A stretch of DNA of 64,000 bases from Salipiger thiooxidans (GCF_900102075.1 NZ_FNAV01000008.1:225348-289347), one strand, 5' to 3'; numbered from the stretch's first letter, positions 36,260 to 46,700 are shown. A program made the numbers and translations. Notes: a model not told the origin generated them from the sequence alone.

Positions 36260-36967
36260 ATGGAGGAGGCAGGTTTGACGACGCTGGTGTTCATCCCGGG
36301 GATGCTCTCGGACGAGAGGATCTGGAGGCCCGTCGCCGACCGGCTGCCCGGGGACCGGCGGATCGTGGATCTGGACGGCCTCGACAGCATCCCGGCCATG
36401 GCAGAACGCGCTCTGGCCGCCAGCGCGGGCCCGCTGGTGCTGCTCGGTCATTCCATGGGCGCGCGCGTTGCACAGGTGGCGGCCCTGCAGGCGCCGGAAC
36501 GCGTCGGCGGCCTCGTCCTTGCCAATTGCGGCGCCTTGCCGGCGGAACCCGAAGAGCGCCGACGCCGCCTCGCCGACCTTGTCCTTGCACGGAAGGACAT
36601 GCGCAGCTTCGCCGCGCACTGGGTGCCACCGCTGGTCGCAGACGGCGGTTGTGCGGAGATCGTCGGGATGGTCGCCGCCATACCCGCCGAGCGCCTCGAC
36701 CGCGAGGTGCGCGCAATGCTCTCCCGCCCCGACACCTTCGCACGGCTGCACCGCATCGTCTGCCCGACGCTTCTGCTGGCGGGCGAGGCCGACACGGCGA
36801 CGCCTCTCGTGGCAGTGCAGAAGATGGCCAGGGAGATGCCGTCGGCCGGGCTTCGATCTCTGCGCGGCGGGGGGCACTTCCTGCCCTTGGAACGGGCCGA
36901 GACCGTGGCGGAGCTCATCGGGGTCTGGCTCGAGACCCTGGACGCACCCCACACTTTAACAGATTGA
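36260..36967 (+). CDS. Alpha/beta hydrolase of unknown substrate
   Basis: The protein is 235 residues from ATG 36260. It has LVFIPGMLSDERIWRPVADR, the elbow VLLGHSMGARVAQVAALQAP, the acid LLAGEADTATPLVAV and the final His in GGGHFLPLERAETV, so the triad is complete. An in-frame TTG at 36275 is preceded by a far better site (GGAGGAGGCAGG) and may be the true start. It is alone between a scar zone and an Lrp gene; the family covers esterases, thioesterases and haloperoxidase-like proteins. The 215 bases after it hold nothing recognisable. Confidence 0.85.
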   Translation: MEEAGLTTLVFIPGMLSDERIWRPVADRLPGDRRIVDLDGLDSIPAMAERALAASAGPLVLLGHSMGARVAQVAALQAPERVGGLVLANCGALPAEPEERRRRLADLVLARKDMRSFAAHWVPPLVADGGCAEIVGMVAAIPAERLDREVRAMLSRPDTFARLHRIVCPTLLLAGEADTATPLVAVQKMAREMPSAGLRSLRGGGHFLPLERAETVAELIGVWLETLDAPHTLTD

Positions 36968-37181
36968 TATCTAGTGGCTTTCACCGCGACCCCTTGGCGG
37001 CAGCCCCTGACGCCAGCGTGCCCGCGCGGTGCGGATGAACAGGCTTTCCCCGTGGGCGAAACCCGGCCGATACCCAAGGAAAGCGCTCGCCCCGCCGCGC
37101 ACCCGAACAGAGCCCTTTCCACCGTCCCGCGCGGCGAACCAGCTTGGCCGCAATTCAGCAGGCGACCCAGCCGCCGCCTGC

Positions 37182-37661
37182 TCAGTCGCTGTCGACCGGG
37201 ATGACGGTGGTGTGCTTGACCCGGCGCAGCACAAAGAGGGTGGAGGCACTGGAGACGCAGTCGAGCTCATGCACCCGCCCCATCAGCACCTGTTCGAGAT
37301 CGGCGATGTCGCGGACCACGAGGTGCAGCAGGTAGTCCCAGTCGCCCGAGATCGAGTAGACCTCGACGATGGCGGGCTCCGCCTCCATGGCCTTCTGGAA
37401 CAGCGCCCGGGCCCGCGCGTCCTGCGATTTCATCCGCACCTGGCAGAAGGCATCCATGCCGCGGCCAACCTTGGCGGGGTCGACGAGACGCACGGGCGGG
37501 CTCAGGACTCCGGCCTCTTCCATGGCCCGGATGCGGCGCCAGCAGGTGGCGGTCGAGCTGTTGGCGCGCTCGGCCAGCTCGCCCACGCTGATCGAGGCAT
37601 CCCGTTGCAGTGCAGACGCGATCTTCGCTTCCAACGGACCAATCTTGAAATCCTGTTTCAC
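37182..37661 (-). CDS. Lrp/AsnC-family regulator, divergent from the indolepyruvate oxidoreductase
   Basis: The 159-residue protein has an N-terminal helix-turn-helix (IGPLEAKIASALQRDASISV, ELAERANSSTATCWRRI) and a C-terminal RAM domain (EPAIVEVYSISGDWDYLLHL). Lrp-type proteins bind amino acids through the RAM domain. It is transcribed away from the large oxidoreductase gene that consumes keto acids of aromatic amino acids, so control of that gene in response to Phe, Tyr or Trp is likely. Confidence 0.92.
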   Translation of the reverse strand: MKQDFKIGPLEAKIASALQRDASISVGELAERANSSTATCWRRIRAMEEAGVLSPPVRLVDPAKVGRGMDAFCQVRMKSQDARARALFQKAMEAEPAIVEVYSISGDWDYLLHLVVRDIADLEQVLMGRVHELDCVSSASTLFVLRRVKHTTVIPVDSD

Positions 37662-37799
37662 CTTTCTCCTCCAGCTGATCTCCGGAAGCCAACTATCCAG
37701 AAAATCTGCAGGGAATGGGAATCAAAATTCACCGCGCGGAGGTATCCTATCAGAATGATGAATTGTCTACATTCCTGTAGGTAGCTCTGGGGGGAGATC

Positions 37800-40700
37800 A
37801 TGACGGACCAGACACCCATTCTCCGGGATTACGAACTGCTCGACCGCTATACGCGCACGCAAGGCCGGGTCTTTCTGACCGGCACGCAGGCGATCGTCCG
37901 CATCGCGCTGGACCAGGCGCGCCGCGACCGCAGGGCAGGGCTCAACACCCGCGGCTTCATCTCCGGCTACCGCGGCTCGCCGGTGGGCGGCATCGATCTC
38001 GAAGTGACGAAGAACCGCAAGCTGGTGACCGAGGCCGGCGTCGATTTCGTGCCCGCCGTGAACGAGGAACTGGGCGCCACGCAGATCATCGGCACCCAGC
38101 AGGTCGAGACCGACCCGGACCGCACCGTCGATGGGGTCTTCGGGCTCTGGTACGGCAAGGGGCCGGGTGTCGACCGGGCGGGGGATGCGCTCAAGCACGG
38201 CAACGCCTACGGCTCGTCCCCGCACGGCGGCGTGCTGGTGGTGGCCGGTGACGACCACGGCTGCGTGTCCTCGTCGATGTCGCACCAGTCGGACGTGGCG
38301 TTCATGAGCTTCTTCATGCCGACCATCAACCCGGCCAATGTCGCGGAATTCCTGACCTTCGCCGAGTGGGGCTATGCGTTGTCGCGGTTCTCGGGCATGT
38401 GGGTGGGCTTCAAGGCGATCTCCGAGACCGTCGAGTCCGGCATGTCCTTCGAGCTTCCCGAGGACCGCGCGTTCGTCCTCCCCGAATTCGAGGCCCCGGA
38501 GGGCGGGCTGCACTACCGCTGGCCCGATCTGCCCGGGCCGCAGATCGAGGCACGGCTCGAGCACAAGAAAGCCGCGGTGCTGGCCTTTGCCTGCGCCAAC
38601 CCCATCGACCGGACCGAGTGGGGCTACCGGAACGCCCGCTTCGGCATCGTGACCACCGGCAAGTCGCATCTCGACGTGCTCGAGGCGCTGCGTCTTCTGG
38701 GCATCGACAAGGCCCGTGCCTCCGAGATCGGCATCGATCTCTACAAGGTCGGCATGGTCTGGCCGCTCGAACATGAGGGCGCGCTCGCCTTTGCGCAGGG
38801 CAAGCAGGAGCTGCTCGTCGTCGAGGAGAAGCGCGGCATCATCGAAAGCCAGCTCAAGGAATATTTCTACGACTACCCGGGCCGCAAGCCCGAGCGCATG
38901 GTCGGCAAGCGCGACGAGAACGGCGACCGGCTGATCCCCTGGACGCAGGAGCTTGGCGCTGTGATGCTGGCCCGGCACATCGCCGACCGGCTCGAGCGCA
39001 ACTTCCCCGAACTCGACCTCGTGGCACGGGCCGCAAACGTGGTGCCTGCGTCAGCGCCGATCAACGTGCCCGGCGCGACGCGGACGCCCTACTTCTGCTC
39101 GGGCTGCCCCCACAACACCTCGACCAAGGTGCCCGAGGGCAGCCAGGCGCTTGCCGGGATCGGCTGCCACTTCATGGCAAGCTGGATGAACCGCAACACC
39201 ACCTCGCTGATCCAGATGGGCGGCGAGGGCGTGAACTGGGTGTCGCGCTCGAAGTACAACGGCAAAAGGCACGTGTTCCAGAACCTCGGCGACGGCACCT
39301 ATTACCACTCGGGCTCGCTCGCGCTGCGTCAGGCGATCGCCGCGGGCACCAACATCACCTACAAGATCCTGTTCAACGATGCGGTGGCGATGACCGGCGG
39401 GCAGGACGTGGACGGCCCCATCTCGGTGCCCGCGATTGCGCAGTCGGTGGCGGCCGAGGGCGCGAAGAAGGTGGTGATCGTCTCGGACAAGCCCGAGGCC
39501 TTCCGGAAATCGGACCTCCCGGCCGGCGTCGAGATCGAGCACCGCCGCGAGCTCGACCGGGTGCAGCGCGAGCTGCGCGAGATCCCCGGCACCACGGTGC
39601 TCATCTACCAGCAGACCTGCGCCACCGAGAAGCGCCGCCTGCGCAAGCGCGGCAAGATGGAGGACCCGAAGAAGTTCGCGGTCATCAACCCGCTGGTCTG
39701 CGAGGGGTGCGGCGATTGCTCGGTCGAATCCAATTGCCTCAGCGTCGAGCCGCTGGAGACGGAATTCGGCCGCAAGCGCAAGATCAACCTCAACACCTGC
39801 AACAAGGACTTCACCTGCGTGAATGGCTTCTGCCCGAGCTTCGTGACCGTCGAGGGCGCGACGCTGAAGAAGGGCGCGACCGGGGCCGACGCGGCGCAGC
39901 TCGGGGCGCTGGCCGCGAAGCTGCCCGAGCCGGTGGTGCCGGACCTCTCGACGCCGTGGGACATCCTCGTGACCGGCGTCGGGGGCACCGGCGTGGTCAC
40001 CGTGGGCCAGCTCATCGTCATGGCCGCGAACCTCGAGCAGAAGGGCGCCTCGGTGCTGGACTTCATGGGCTTCGCGCAGAAGTTTGGCCCGGTGCTCAGC
40101 TACATTCGCATGGCCCGCACCGAAGCCGAGGTGAACCAGGTGAAGATCGAGCCGAGCTCGGCACATGCGCTGATCGGCTGCGACCTGGTGGTCAGCTCCT
40201 CGCCCAAGGCCTCGATGACCTACCGCAAGGGCGAGACCCGCGCGGTCATCAACACCGCCGTGATGCCGACCGGCGATCTGGTGCAGAACCGGGATGCGGA
40301 TCTCAATTCCGGCGCGCGGCTCGAGGCGATCCGCGGCACCGTCGATGCGGCGAGCCTGCAGACGCTGGACGCCAACGCGCTCTCCGAGGCGCTGCTGGGG
40401 GACAGTGTCTTTGCCAACGTGATGATCCTCGGTGCCGCCTGGCAGGCGGGGCTGGTGCCGCTGGGGCTCGAGAGCCTGATGCGGGCCATCGAGCTCAACG
40501 GCGTGAAGCCCGAACTCAACAAGGCGGCCTTCACCTGGGGCCGGGTCGTCGTCGTCGTCGTCGACTGCGCCGCGGTCGAGCGGATCGCCGCGATGCCGGT
40601 GACGCAGGTGCAGACCCTCGACGAGCAGATCGCCCGCCGCGCCGCCTTCCTGACCGATTACCAGAACACGGGCTGGGCCAAGCGCTACACCGACGCGGTC

Positions 40701-41246
40701 GACAAGATCCGCGCGGCCGAGACGGCGGCCACTGGTGCTCCGGGCGCGCTGACCGATGCGGCCATGAAGGGGCTCTTCAAGGTCATGTCCTACAAGGACG
40801 AATACGAGGTCGCACGGCTGCACACCCAGACCGGCTTCTACGAGAGCCTCGGCGCCCGCTTCGACGGCGCGTTCACGGTCAAGCACCACATGGCGCCGCC
40901 GTTCTTCCCGGCCAGGCTCGATGCGCGCGGCCGCCCCTGCAAGCGCGAATTCGGCGGCTGGATGCAGGGCGGGCTGAAGACGCTGGCGAAGCTGAAATCG
41001 CTGCGCGGCACCCCACTCGACCCGTTCGGCCACACCGCCGAGCGCCGGATGGAGCGCGGGATGATCACCGACTACCGGGCCCTGCTCGACCGGCTCGCCG
41101 CGGGCCTGACCGCCGAGAACCGCGACGAGGCGGCCCGGATCGCCGGAATGGTGATGGACGTGCGGGGCTACGGTCCGGTGAAAGAACAGGCCGCCGCTAA
41201 GGTGCGCGCCGAGACGGAGGCCGCGCTGCAGGCCTCCGCCTTCTAG
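37800..41246 (+). CDS. Indolepyruvate ferredoxin oxidoreductase, single-chain
   Basis: The 1148-residue protein is the fused (alpha-gamma-like) form common in proteobacteria. The N-terminal pyrimidine-binding half starts FISGYRGSPVGGIDLE; the TPP region includes YFCSGCPHNTSTKVPEG and GIGCHFMASW; a Cys-rich segment (VCEGCGDCSVESNC and NTCNKDFTCVNGFC) should hold an iron-sulfur cluster; the gamma-type domain is at about residues 715-900 (VTGVGGTGVVTVGQL). It converts aryl pyruvates, from transamination of Phe, Tyr and Trp, to aryl-acetyl-CoA, which feeds the paa genes next door. A run of GTC codons (40545-40563) adds extra Val residues in one loop. Confidence 0.93.
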   Translation: MTDQTPILRDYELLDRYTRTQGRVFLTGTQAIVRIALDQARRDRRAGLNTRGFISGYRGSPVGGIDLEVTKNRKLVTEAGVDFVPAVNEELGATQIIGTQQVETDPDRTVDGVFGLWYGKGPGVDRAGDALKHGNAYGSSPHGGVLVVAGDDHGCVSSSMSHQSDVAFMSFFMPTINPANVAEFLTFAEWGYALSRFSGMWVGFKAISETVESGMSFELPEDRAFVLPEFEAPEGGLHYRWPDLPGPQIEARLEHKKAAVLAFACANPIDRTEWGYRNARFGIVTTGKSHLDVLEALRLLGIDKARASEIGIDLYKVGMVWPLEHEGALAFAQGKQELLVVEEKRGIIESQLKEYFYDYPGRKPERMVGKRDENGDRLIPWTQELGAVMLARHIADRLERNFPELDLVARAANVVPASAPINVPGATRTPYFCSGCPHNTSTKVPEGSQALAGIGCHFMASWMNRNTTSLIQMGGEGVNWVSRSKYNGKRHVFQNLGDGTYYHSGSLALRQAIAAGTNITYKILFNDAVAMTGGQDVDGPISVPAIAQSVAAEGAKKVVIVSDKPEAFRKSDLPAGVEIEHRRELDRVQRELREIPGTTVLIYQQTCATEKRRLRKRGKMEDPKKFAVINPLVCEGCGDCSVESNCLSVEPLETEFGRKRKINLNTCNKDFTCVNGFCPSFVTVEGATLKKGATGADAAQLGALAAKLPEPVVPDLSTPWDILVTGVGGTGVVTVGQLIVMAANLEQKGASVLDFMGFAQKFGPVLSYIRMARTEAEVNQVKIEPSSAHALIGCDLVVSSSPKASMTYRKGETRAVINTAVMPTGDLVQNRDADLNSGARLEAIRGTVDAASLQTLDANALSEALLGDSVFANVMILGAAWQAGLVPLGLESLMRAIELNGVKPELNKAAFTWGRVVVVVVDCAAVERIAAMPVTQVQTLDEQIARRAAFLTDYQNTGWAKRYTDAVDKIRAAETAATGAPGALTDAAMKGLFKVMSYKDEYEVARLHTQTGFYESLGARFDGAFTVKHHMAPPFFPARLDARGRPCKREFGGWMQGGLKTLAKLKSLRGTPLDPFGHTAERRMERGMITDYRALLDRLAAGLTAENRDEAARIAGMVMDVRGYGPVKEQAAAKVRAETEAALQASAF

Positions 41247-41250
41247 GCCG

Positions 41251-41274
41251 GGTGCGGGTTCCTTTGCCCGCACC
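41251..41274 (+). terminator. Terminator hairpin of the indolepyruvate oxidoreductase gene
   Basis: GGTGCGGG (41251-41258), loop TTCCTTTG, CCCGCACC (41267-41274): a perfect 8-bp stem 4 bases past the stop. No U-tract follows, but position and strength fit a terminator. Confidence 0.6.
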
Positions 41275-41321
41275 GGCGGGGCGCCCCTCGCGAGGTGGGC
41301 GCCGTCATCGCGACCTGCCGG

Positions 41322-41447
41322 TCAGTCCCTGATGGCGTCTGCCGGCCGGTCGAGGCAGGCGTGCAGCGTCGCGAACATGTCCTCGCCGAGATGGTCCCGC
41401 AGCCGGGCGCGCCGGGCTTCGAAGCGCGGCATGATCCGGGCGAGGAT
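41322..41447 (-). pseudogene. Tail fragment of a probable MarR-like regulator
   Basis: The minus frame reads MPRFEARRARLRDHLGEDMF then ATLHACLDRPADAIRD and a stop at 41322. It looks like the last helices of a MarR-type regulator (RARL-x2-LGE-x3-TLHA-x-LDR). A stop codon sits right upstream in frame and the DNA then turns into an unrelated fragment on the other strand, so only 41 residues remain. The family call is by resemblance only. Confidence 0.4.
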
Positions 41448-41599
41448 CGTTCAGCGTCGAGCATGGCACCGGCCGCTCCAAGGCCGTGACGCTGACCAAG
41501 CGCAAGCAGTCGTCGCAATTCGCGCTGATGCAGACGGTCAAGGCGGCAATGGATCCGCAGAACACGCTCGGGACCGGCGTTTTCCTCGTGGAGAGGTGA
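41447..41599 (+). pseudogene. C-terminal remnant of an FAD-linked oxidase (GlcD/D-lactate dehydrogenase type)
   Basis: The plus frame reads SFSVEHGTGRSKAVTLTK, then QFALMQTVKAAMDPQNTLGT and GVFLVER with stop TGA 41597-41599. This is the end of FAD-linked oxidases, where an S-x-EHG-x-G motif binds the substrate and the chain ends ALDP-x3-LNPGK. All of the FAD-binding domain is missing. The fragment abuts a reversed regulator tail, so the junction joins two opposite genes. Confidence 0.7.
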
Positions 41600-41699
41600 T
41601 GCCGGCCCAAGCGCGGCTGCGGCGGGGCTCCGACAAGGCACACATCTCTCTGAGTACATGTATTTCGTGTGACATATCGCGAGACGTCGCGTAGACTGA

Positions 41700-41721
41700 C
41701 CCTGCCCGACAACGGGCAGGG
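41700..41721 (+). other. Hairpin in the paaX leader
   Basis: CCCTGCCCG, ACAA loop, CGGGCAGGG is a perfect 9-bp stem ending 20 bases before the paaX ATG. A second inverted repeat CGCGA-GACG-TCGCG lies at 41678-41691. They may end upstream transcription or be part of paaX autoregulation. Confidence 0.45.
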
Positions 41722-41740
41722 TTGGCTTTGAGGGCGCGCG

Positions 41741-42613
41741 ATGAACGAGGCGGCAGGACAGTTTTCGACGGGCGTGGAAGCGGCATTGGCCGAAGCCCCG
41801 CGCGCGCCTGCCTTCATCGTGACGCTCTACGGCGACGTGGTCGAACCACGCGGCGGGATGCTCTGGATGGGCAGCCTGATCGAGTGCTGCGCTGTTCATG
41901 GCCTCAACGAGAGCCTCGTGCGCACGGCAGTGTCGCGGCTGGTCGGGGCAGGGCGCCTCGAAGGGGTGCGGATCGGTCGCAAGAGCTACTACCGCCTGTC
42001 GGATGCAGCGCGGGGCGAGTTCCGCGAGGCCGCGCGCCTGTTGTTTTCACCACCTGCGGCGCCCGAGGACTGGCTGCTCTGCCTCTCCGAGACCCTGCGC
42101 GAGACGGAGCCTCCCGCCCCCTGGGCGCGCCTCTCACCGAACGTGGCCATGGCGCCGAACAACGACGACGTGGCGCCGCTGGACGGCGTTCTGATGCGGG
42201 CGAAGCACCTCGAGGGGCACGGCGACCTGCATGCCCTCGCGCATGAGACATGGCGCCTCGACGAGGTCGCGCTTGCCTATGAGCGCTTTCTCGAACGGCA
42301 TTCCGGGCTGCTGGACCGGCTCGAAGGTGATGCGCCGCTCAGCCCCTCGGTTGCGCTCGCGCTGCGGCTGCGGCTGGTGCACGACTACCGCCACGCGGCG
42401 CTCAGCGATCCGCGGCTGCCGCGCGCCGCCTGTCCGCAGGACTGGCCGGCGGAGCGTGCCCGGCAGCTTTTCGTCAGTGCCTATGTCGGCCTCTCCGCCC
42501 CGGCCGAGGCCTTCGTGGGCACGCAATTTCTCAGTCCTGACGGGGCTTTGGCGGCCCGTAACGAGGAAACCGAACGGCGGCTGTTCCAGCTCAAGCGCGA
42601 GGCGGCGACATAG
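41741..42613 (+). CDS. paaX: PaaX-family phenylacetate pathway repressor
   Basis: The 290-residue protein fits the PaaX family in length. It has an N-terminal winged helix (AFIVTLYGDVVEPRGGMLWM, LNESLVRTAVSRLVGAGRLE) with RKSYYRLSDAARG after it, and the PaaX C-terminal domain with LRLRLVHDYRHAALSDPRLP and PQDWPAERARQLF. PaaX proteins release DNA on binding phenylacetyl-CoA. The gene faces the same way as the paaJABCDE operon and lies directly upstream of it, with a control region of 139 bases between. Confidence 0.92.
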   Translation: MNEAAGQFSTGVEAALAEAPRAPAFIVTLYGDVVEPRGGMLWMGSLIECCAVHGLNESLVRTAVSRLVGAGRLEGVRIGRKSYYRLSDAARGEFREAARLLFSPPAAPEDWLLCLSETLRETEPPAPWARLSPNVAMAPNNDDVAPLDGVLMRAKHLEGHGDLHALAHETWRLDEVALAYERFLERHSGLLDRLEGDAPLSPSVALALRLRLVHDYRHAALSDPRLPRAACPQDWPAERARQLFVSAYVGLSAPAEAFVGTQFLSPDGALAARNEETERRLFQLKREAAT

Positions 42614-42693
42614 GAGAAGAGGGGGGAGGCCCGCGATACATCACACCAGTTTTCATTTTCCATGTTAACACGTGCTGTTTCTCGTGCTAGTTC

Positions 42694-42714
42694 ATTGACC
42701 GAACGATCGGTCAT
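42694..42714. promoter_or_regulatory. PaaR-type operator upstream of paaJABCDE
   Basis: ATTGACCGAACGATCGGTCAT is an inverted repeat (TGACCGA, ACGA, TCGGTCA). It shares ATTGACCGNNCGNTCGGT with the repeat at 54577-54596. TetR-type PaaR operators of proteobacterial paa clusters have this ACCGxxCGxTCGGT character. A partial extra copy (ACCGGTCGG) follows at 42716. It is 38 bases before paaJ. Confidence 0.7.
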
Positions 42715-42752
42715 TACCGGTCGGCATTGATTCTCGAGGGAGGAGGATACGG

Positions 42753-43958
42753 ATGTCCGAGGCATTTATCTGCGACGCGGTACGCACCCCCGTGGGCCGT
42801 TACGGCGGGGCGCTGTCCGGCGTCCGCGCAGACGACCTCGCCGCGGTGCCGCTTGCGGCGCTGATGGCGCGGAACCCGTCGGTCGACTGGGCGGGCGTGG
42901 ACGACATCATCCTCGGATGCGCCAACCAGGCCGGTGAGGACAACCGCAATGTCGCGCGCATGGCCGGGCTGCTGGCGGGCCTGCCGATCGAGGTGCCCGG
43001 CACCACGGTCAACCGGCTCTGCGGCTCGGGTATGGATGCCATCGGCCTCGCCGCGCGCACCATCCGCGCCGGCGACGGCGACCTGCTGCTGGCAGGCGGC
43101 GTCGAGAGCATGAGCCGCGCGCCCTTCGTGGTGGCCAAGGCGACCTCGGCCTTCTCGCGCAATGCCGAGATGTACGACACCACCATCGGCTGGCGCTTCA
43201 CGAACCCCAAGCTCGACAAGGCATTTGGGACCCATTCGATGCCCGAGACCGCCGACAACGTGGCCGAAGACTACGGCGTCAGCCGTGCCGACCAGGATGC
43301 CTTCGCCGTGCGCTCTCAGGACCGCTGGGAAGCGGCCCACAAGGCCGGCGTCTTCGCCGAGGAGATCGTTCCGGTGACGATCCCGCAGCGCAAGGGCGAC
43401 CCGCTGGTGGTGGACACCGACGAGCACCCGCGCCCCGGCACGACGGTCGACAAGCTGGCCAAGCTACGTGGCGTGAATGGCCCGGACCTCAGCGTCACCG
43501 CCGGCAATGCCTCGGGCGTGAATGACGGCGCGGCGGGGGTCATCGTCGCCTCCGAGGCGGCGGCGGCCAAGAATGGCCTGACGCCGCAGGCGCGCATCGT
43601 CGCCATGGCGGCGGCGGGTGTCGCGCCCCGCGTGATGGGCATCGGCCCGGTTCCCGCGACCCGCAAGGTGCTTGCCCGCGCCGGTCTGACGCTCGACCAG
43701 ATGGACGTGATCGAGCTCAACGAGGCCTTCGCGGCGCAGGGCCTCGCGGTGCTGCGCGAGCTGGGCCTGCCCGATGACGCCCCGCATGTGAACGCCAATG
43801 GCGGCGCCATCGCCATGGGCCACCCGCTTGGCATGTCCGGGGCGCGGCTCGCCCTGACCGCGACCCGGCAACTGCACCGCACCGGCGGCCGCTACGCCCT
43901 CTGCACCATGTGCGTGGGTGTGGGGCAGGGGATCGCGATGATCCTCGAACGTATCTGA
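42753..43958 (+). CDS. paaJ: 3-oxoadipyl-CoA / 3-oxo-5,6-dehydrosuberyl-CoA thiolase
   Basis: The 401-residue thiolase has the acylated Cys in [20 protein letters not shown], the [12 protein letters not shown] motif, the second-site [19 protein letters not shown] and the closing [10 protein letters not shown]. In the paa route it makes the last two thiolytic cuts, giving acetyl-CoA and succinyl-CoA. It heads the paaJABCDE operon just after a PaaR-type operator. Start is ATG 42753 with GAGGGAGGAGGATACGG. Confidence 0.92.
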   Translation: MSEAFICDAVRTPVGRYGGALSGVRADDLAAVPLAALMARNPSVDWAGVDDIILGCANQAGEDNRNVARMAGLLAGLPIEVPGTTVNRLCGSGMDAIGLAARTIRAGDGDLLLAGGVESMSRAPFVVAKATSAFSRNAEMYDTTIGWRFTNPKLDKAFGTHSMPETADNVAEDYGVSRADQDAFAVRSQDRWEAAHKAGVFAEEIVPVTIPQRKGDPLVVDTDEHPRPGTTVDKLAKLRGVNGPDLSVTAGNASGVNDGAAGVIVASEAAAAKNGLTPQARIVAMAAAGVAPRVMGIGPVPATRKVLARAGLTLDQMDVIELNEAFAAQGLAVLRELGLPDDAPHVNANGGAIAMGHPLGMSGARLALTATRQLHRTGGRYALCTMCVGVGQGIAMILERI

Positions 43959-43981
43959 CCCCCCTAGGAGGAGGCACGACC

Positions 43982-44980
<999 letters not shown>

Positions 44981-45005
44981 GCGCGCCGATTGAGGAGGAT
45001 GTGAC

Positions 45006-45293
45006 ATGACCAAGAAAGAATGGCCGCTCTGGGAGATCTTCATCCGGGGCCAGCACGGGCTGAACCACCGCCACGTCGGCAGCCTGCACGCCCCCGATGC
45101 CGAGATGGCGATCCGGAACGCCCGCGACGTCTACACCCGCCGCAAGGAAGGCGTGTCGATCTGGGTGGTGCCTTCGGCGGCGATCACCGCCTCGGCGCCG
45201 TCCGAGAAGGGCCCGCTCTTCGATCCGGCCGAGAGCAAGGTCTACCGCCACCCGACCTTCTTCGACATCCCCGACGAAGTGGGGCACATGTGA
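45006..45293 (+). CDS. paaB: Phenylacetyl-CoA epoxidase subunit B
   Basis: The 95-residue protein is typical PaaB: WPLWEIFIRGQHGLNHRHVG, SLHAPDAEMAIRNARDVYTR and EGVSIWVVPSAAITAS. PaaB links PaaAC heterodimers into the larger assembly and has no catalytic centre. It ends TGATG, overlapping paaC by one base. Confidence 0.95.
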   Translation: MTKKEWPLWEIFIRGQHGLNHRHVGSLHAPDAEMAIRNARDVYTRRKEGVSIWVVPSAAITASAPSEKGPLFDPAESKVYRHPTFFDIPDEVGHM

Positions 45294-46147
45294 TGCCCTC
45301 GCTTCCCGATGCCGCAACGCCGGATGTGGTCGCGCTCGCCGAGCGTGCCGCCGCCGCACAGGGGCACGATCCGCACATCTCGGACGTGGCGCTGAAACCC
45401 GCCTTCTTCGACTGGCTCTGCCGGATGGGGGACAATTCGCTGGTCCTCGGGCACCGCATCTCGGAATGGTGCGGCCATGGCCCGGTGCTGGAAGAGGACA
45501 TCGCGCTGGCCAACACCGCGCTCGACCTGATCGGCCACACCCAGATGTGGCTCGGCCTTGCCGCCGAGGTCGAGGGGGCAGGGCGCGACGCCGACAAGCT
45601 GGCCTTCCTGCGCGATGCGATGAAGTTCCGCAACCTCAAGCTGCTCGAGCTGCCGAACGGCGACATGGCGGTCACGCTCATGCGCGAGTTCCTCTTCGAT
45701 GCCTTCCACTTCGAGCTGCTGACCGCGCTGACCGGATCGTCGAGCCCGCGGGTCGCCGAGATCGCCGCCAAGGCGCTCAAGGAGGTGTCCTACCACCTCG
45801 AGCGGTCTTCGGACCTCGTGGTCCGGCTGGGCGACGGCACCGAGGAAAGCCACGCCCGGATGCAGGCGGCGCTGAACAAGCTCTGGCCTTACACCGGCGA
45901 GATGTTCACCGCCGATGCGGTGGATGACGCCGTGGCCGAGGCCGGCATCGCGCCCTCGCTCGCGGACCTTCTGCCGCTCTGGCAGCGCACCGTGGCCGAG
46001 GTGCTGGACGAGGCGACGCTGGGGCAGCCCGAACAGCGCTTCGACGCGCAATCCGGCGGCAAGCAGGGGCGGCACACCGAACACCTCGGCTACATCCTCG
46101 CCGAGATGCAGTTCCTGCAGCGCGCCTACCCGGGCGCAAGCTGGTAA
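45293..46147 (+). CDS. paaC: Phenylacetyl-CoA epoxidase structural subunit C
   Basis: The 284-residue protein is ferritin-like. It contains MGDNSLVLGHRISEWCGHGP, LANTALDLIGHTQMWLGLAA, NGDMAVTLMREFLFDAFHFE and KEVSYHLERSSDLVVRLGDG, the PaaC landmarks. PaaC lacks a working iron centre in known systems and shapes the substrate pocket of PaaA. It overlaps the paaB stop by one base. Confidence 0.95.
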   Translation: MPSLPDAATPDVVALAERAAAAQGHDPHISDVALKPAFFDWLCRMGDNSLVLGHRISEWCGHGPVLEEDIALANTALDLIGHTQMWLGLAAEVEGAGRDADKLAFLRDAMKFRNLKLLELPNGDMAVTLMREFLFDAFHFELLTALTGSSSPRVAEIAAKALKEVSYHLERSSDLVVRLGDGTEESHARMQAALNKLWPYTGEMFTADAVDDAVAEAGIAPSLADLLPLWQRTVAEVLDEATLGQPEQRFDAQSGGKQGRHTEHLGYILAEMQFLQRAYPGASW

Positions 46148-46152
46148 GGCCG

Positions 46153-46674
46153 ATGACCGCGGTTCTGCCATCCACCGAGCAGGTCTGGGACTGGCTGGGC
46201 GAGGTGCCCGACCCCGAGATCCCGGTGGTCTCGGTCACCGAGCTCGGCATCGTCCGCGAAGTCCGCTGGGAGGGCGAGACGCTGGTGGTGGCGGTGACGC
46301 CGACCTATTCCGGCTGCCCGGCCACCTCGGTCATCGACCTGATGATCGAGACCCAGCTGCGCGAGAAGGGCATCACCGACCTGCGGCTGGAACGCCGCCT
46401 GTCGCCGCCCTGGACCACCGACTGGGTGACCGACGCGGCGCGCGACAAGCTGCGCGCCTACGGCATCGCCCCGCCGGTCGACGGCACCGCCTCGGACGGC
46501 CTGATGGCGGGCCGCGCGGCGCGTCTGTCGGGCCGGTCGAACCTGGTGATCGCCTGCCCGCGCTGCGGATCGTCCCACACCGAGCGGGTCAGCCAGTTCG
46601 GCTCGACCCCCTGCAAGGCCAGCTATCGCTGCCGAGACTGCCTCGAGCCCTTCGACTACTTCAAGTGCCACTGA
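46153..46674 (+). CDS. paaD: Phenylacetyl-CoA epoxidase maturation subunit D
   Basis: The 173-residue protein has the MIP18/PaaD start (EVPDPEIPVVSVTELGIVRE, VTPTYSGCPATSVIDLMIE) and a C-terminal zinc-type segment with CPRCGSSHTERVSQFGSTPC and YRCRDCLEPFDYFKCH. PaaD is needed to assemble the iron centres of the epoxidase. The Cys set is complete. Gap to paaC is 5 bases. Confidence 0.95.
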   Translation: MTAVLPSTEQVWDWLGEVPDPEIPVVSVTELGIVREVRWEGETLVVAVTPTYSGCPATSVIDLMIETQLREKGITDLRLERRLSPPWTTDWVTDAARDKLRAYGIAPPVDGTASDGLMAGRAARLSGRSNLVIACPRCGSSHTERVSQFGSTPCKASYRCRDCLEPFDYFKCH

Positions 46675-46684
46675 GCCATTCCGG

Positions 46685-46700
46685 TGCCCCGGGCGGGGCA
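46685..46700 (+). other. Hairpin between paaD and paaE
   Basis: TGCCCC, loop GGGC, GGGGCA: a 6-bp stem in the 67-base gap. It may adjust the level of paaE relative to paaA-D. Confidence 0.35.
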
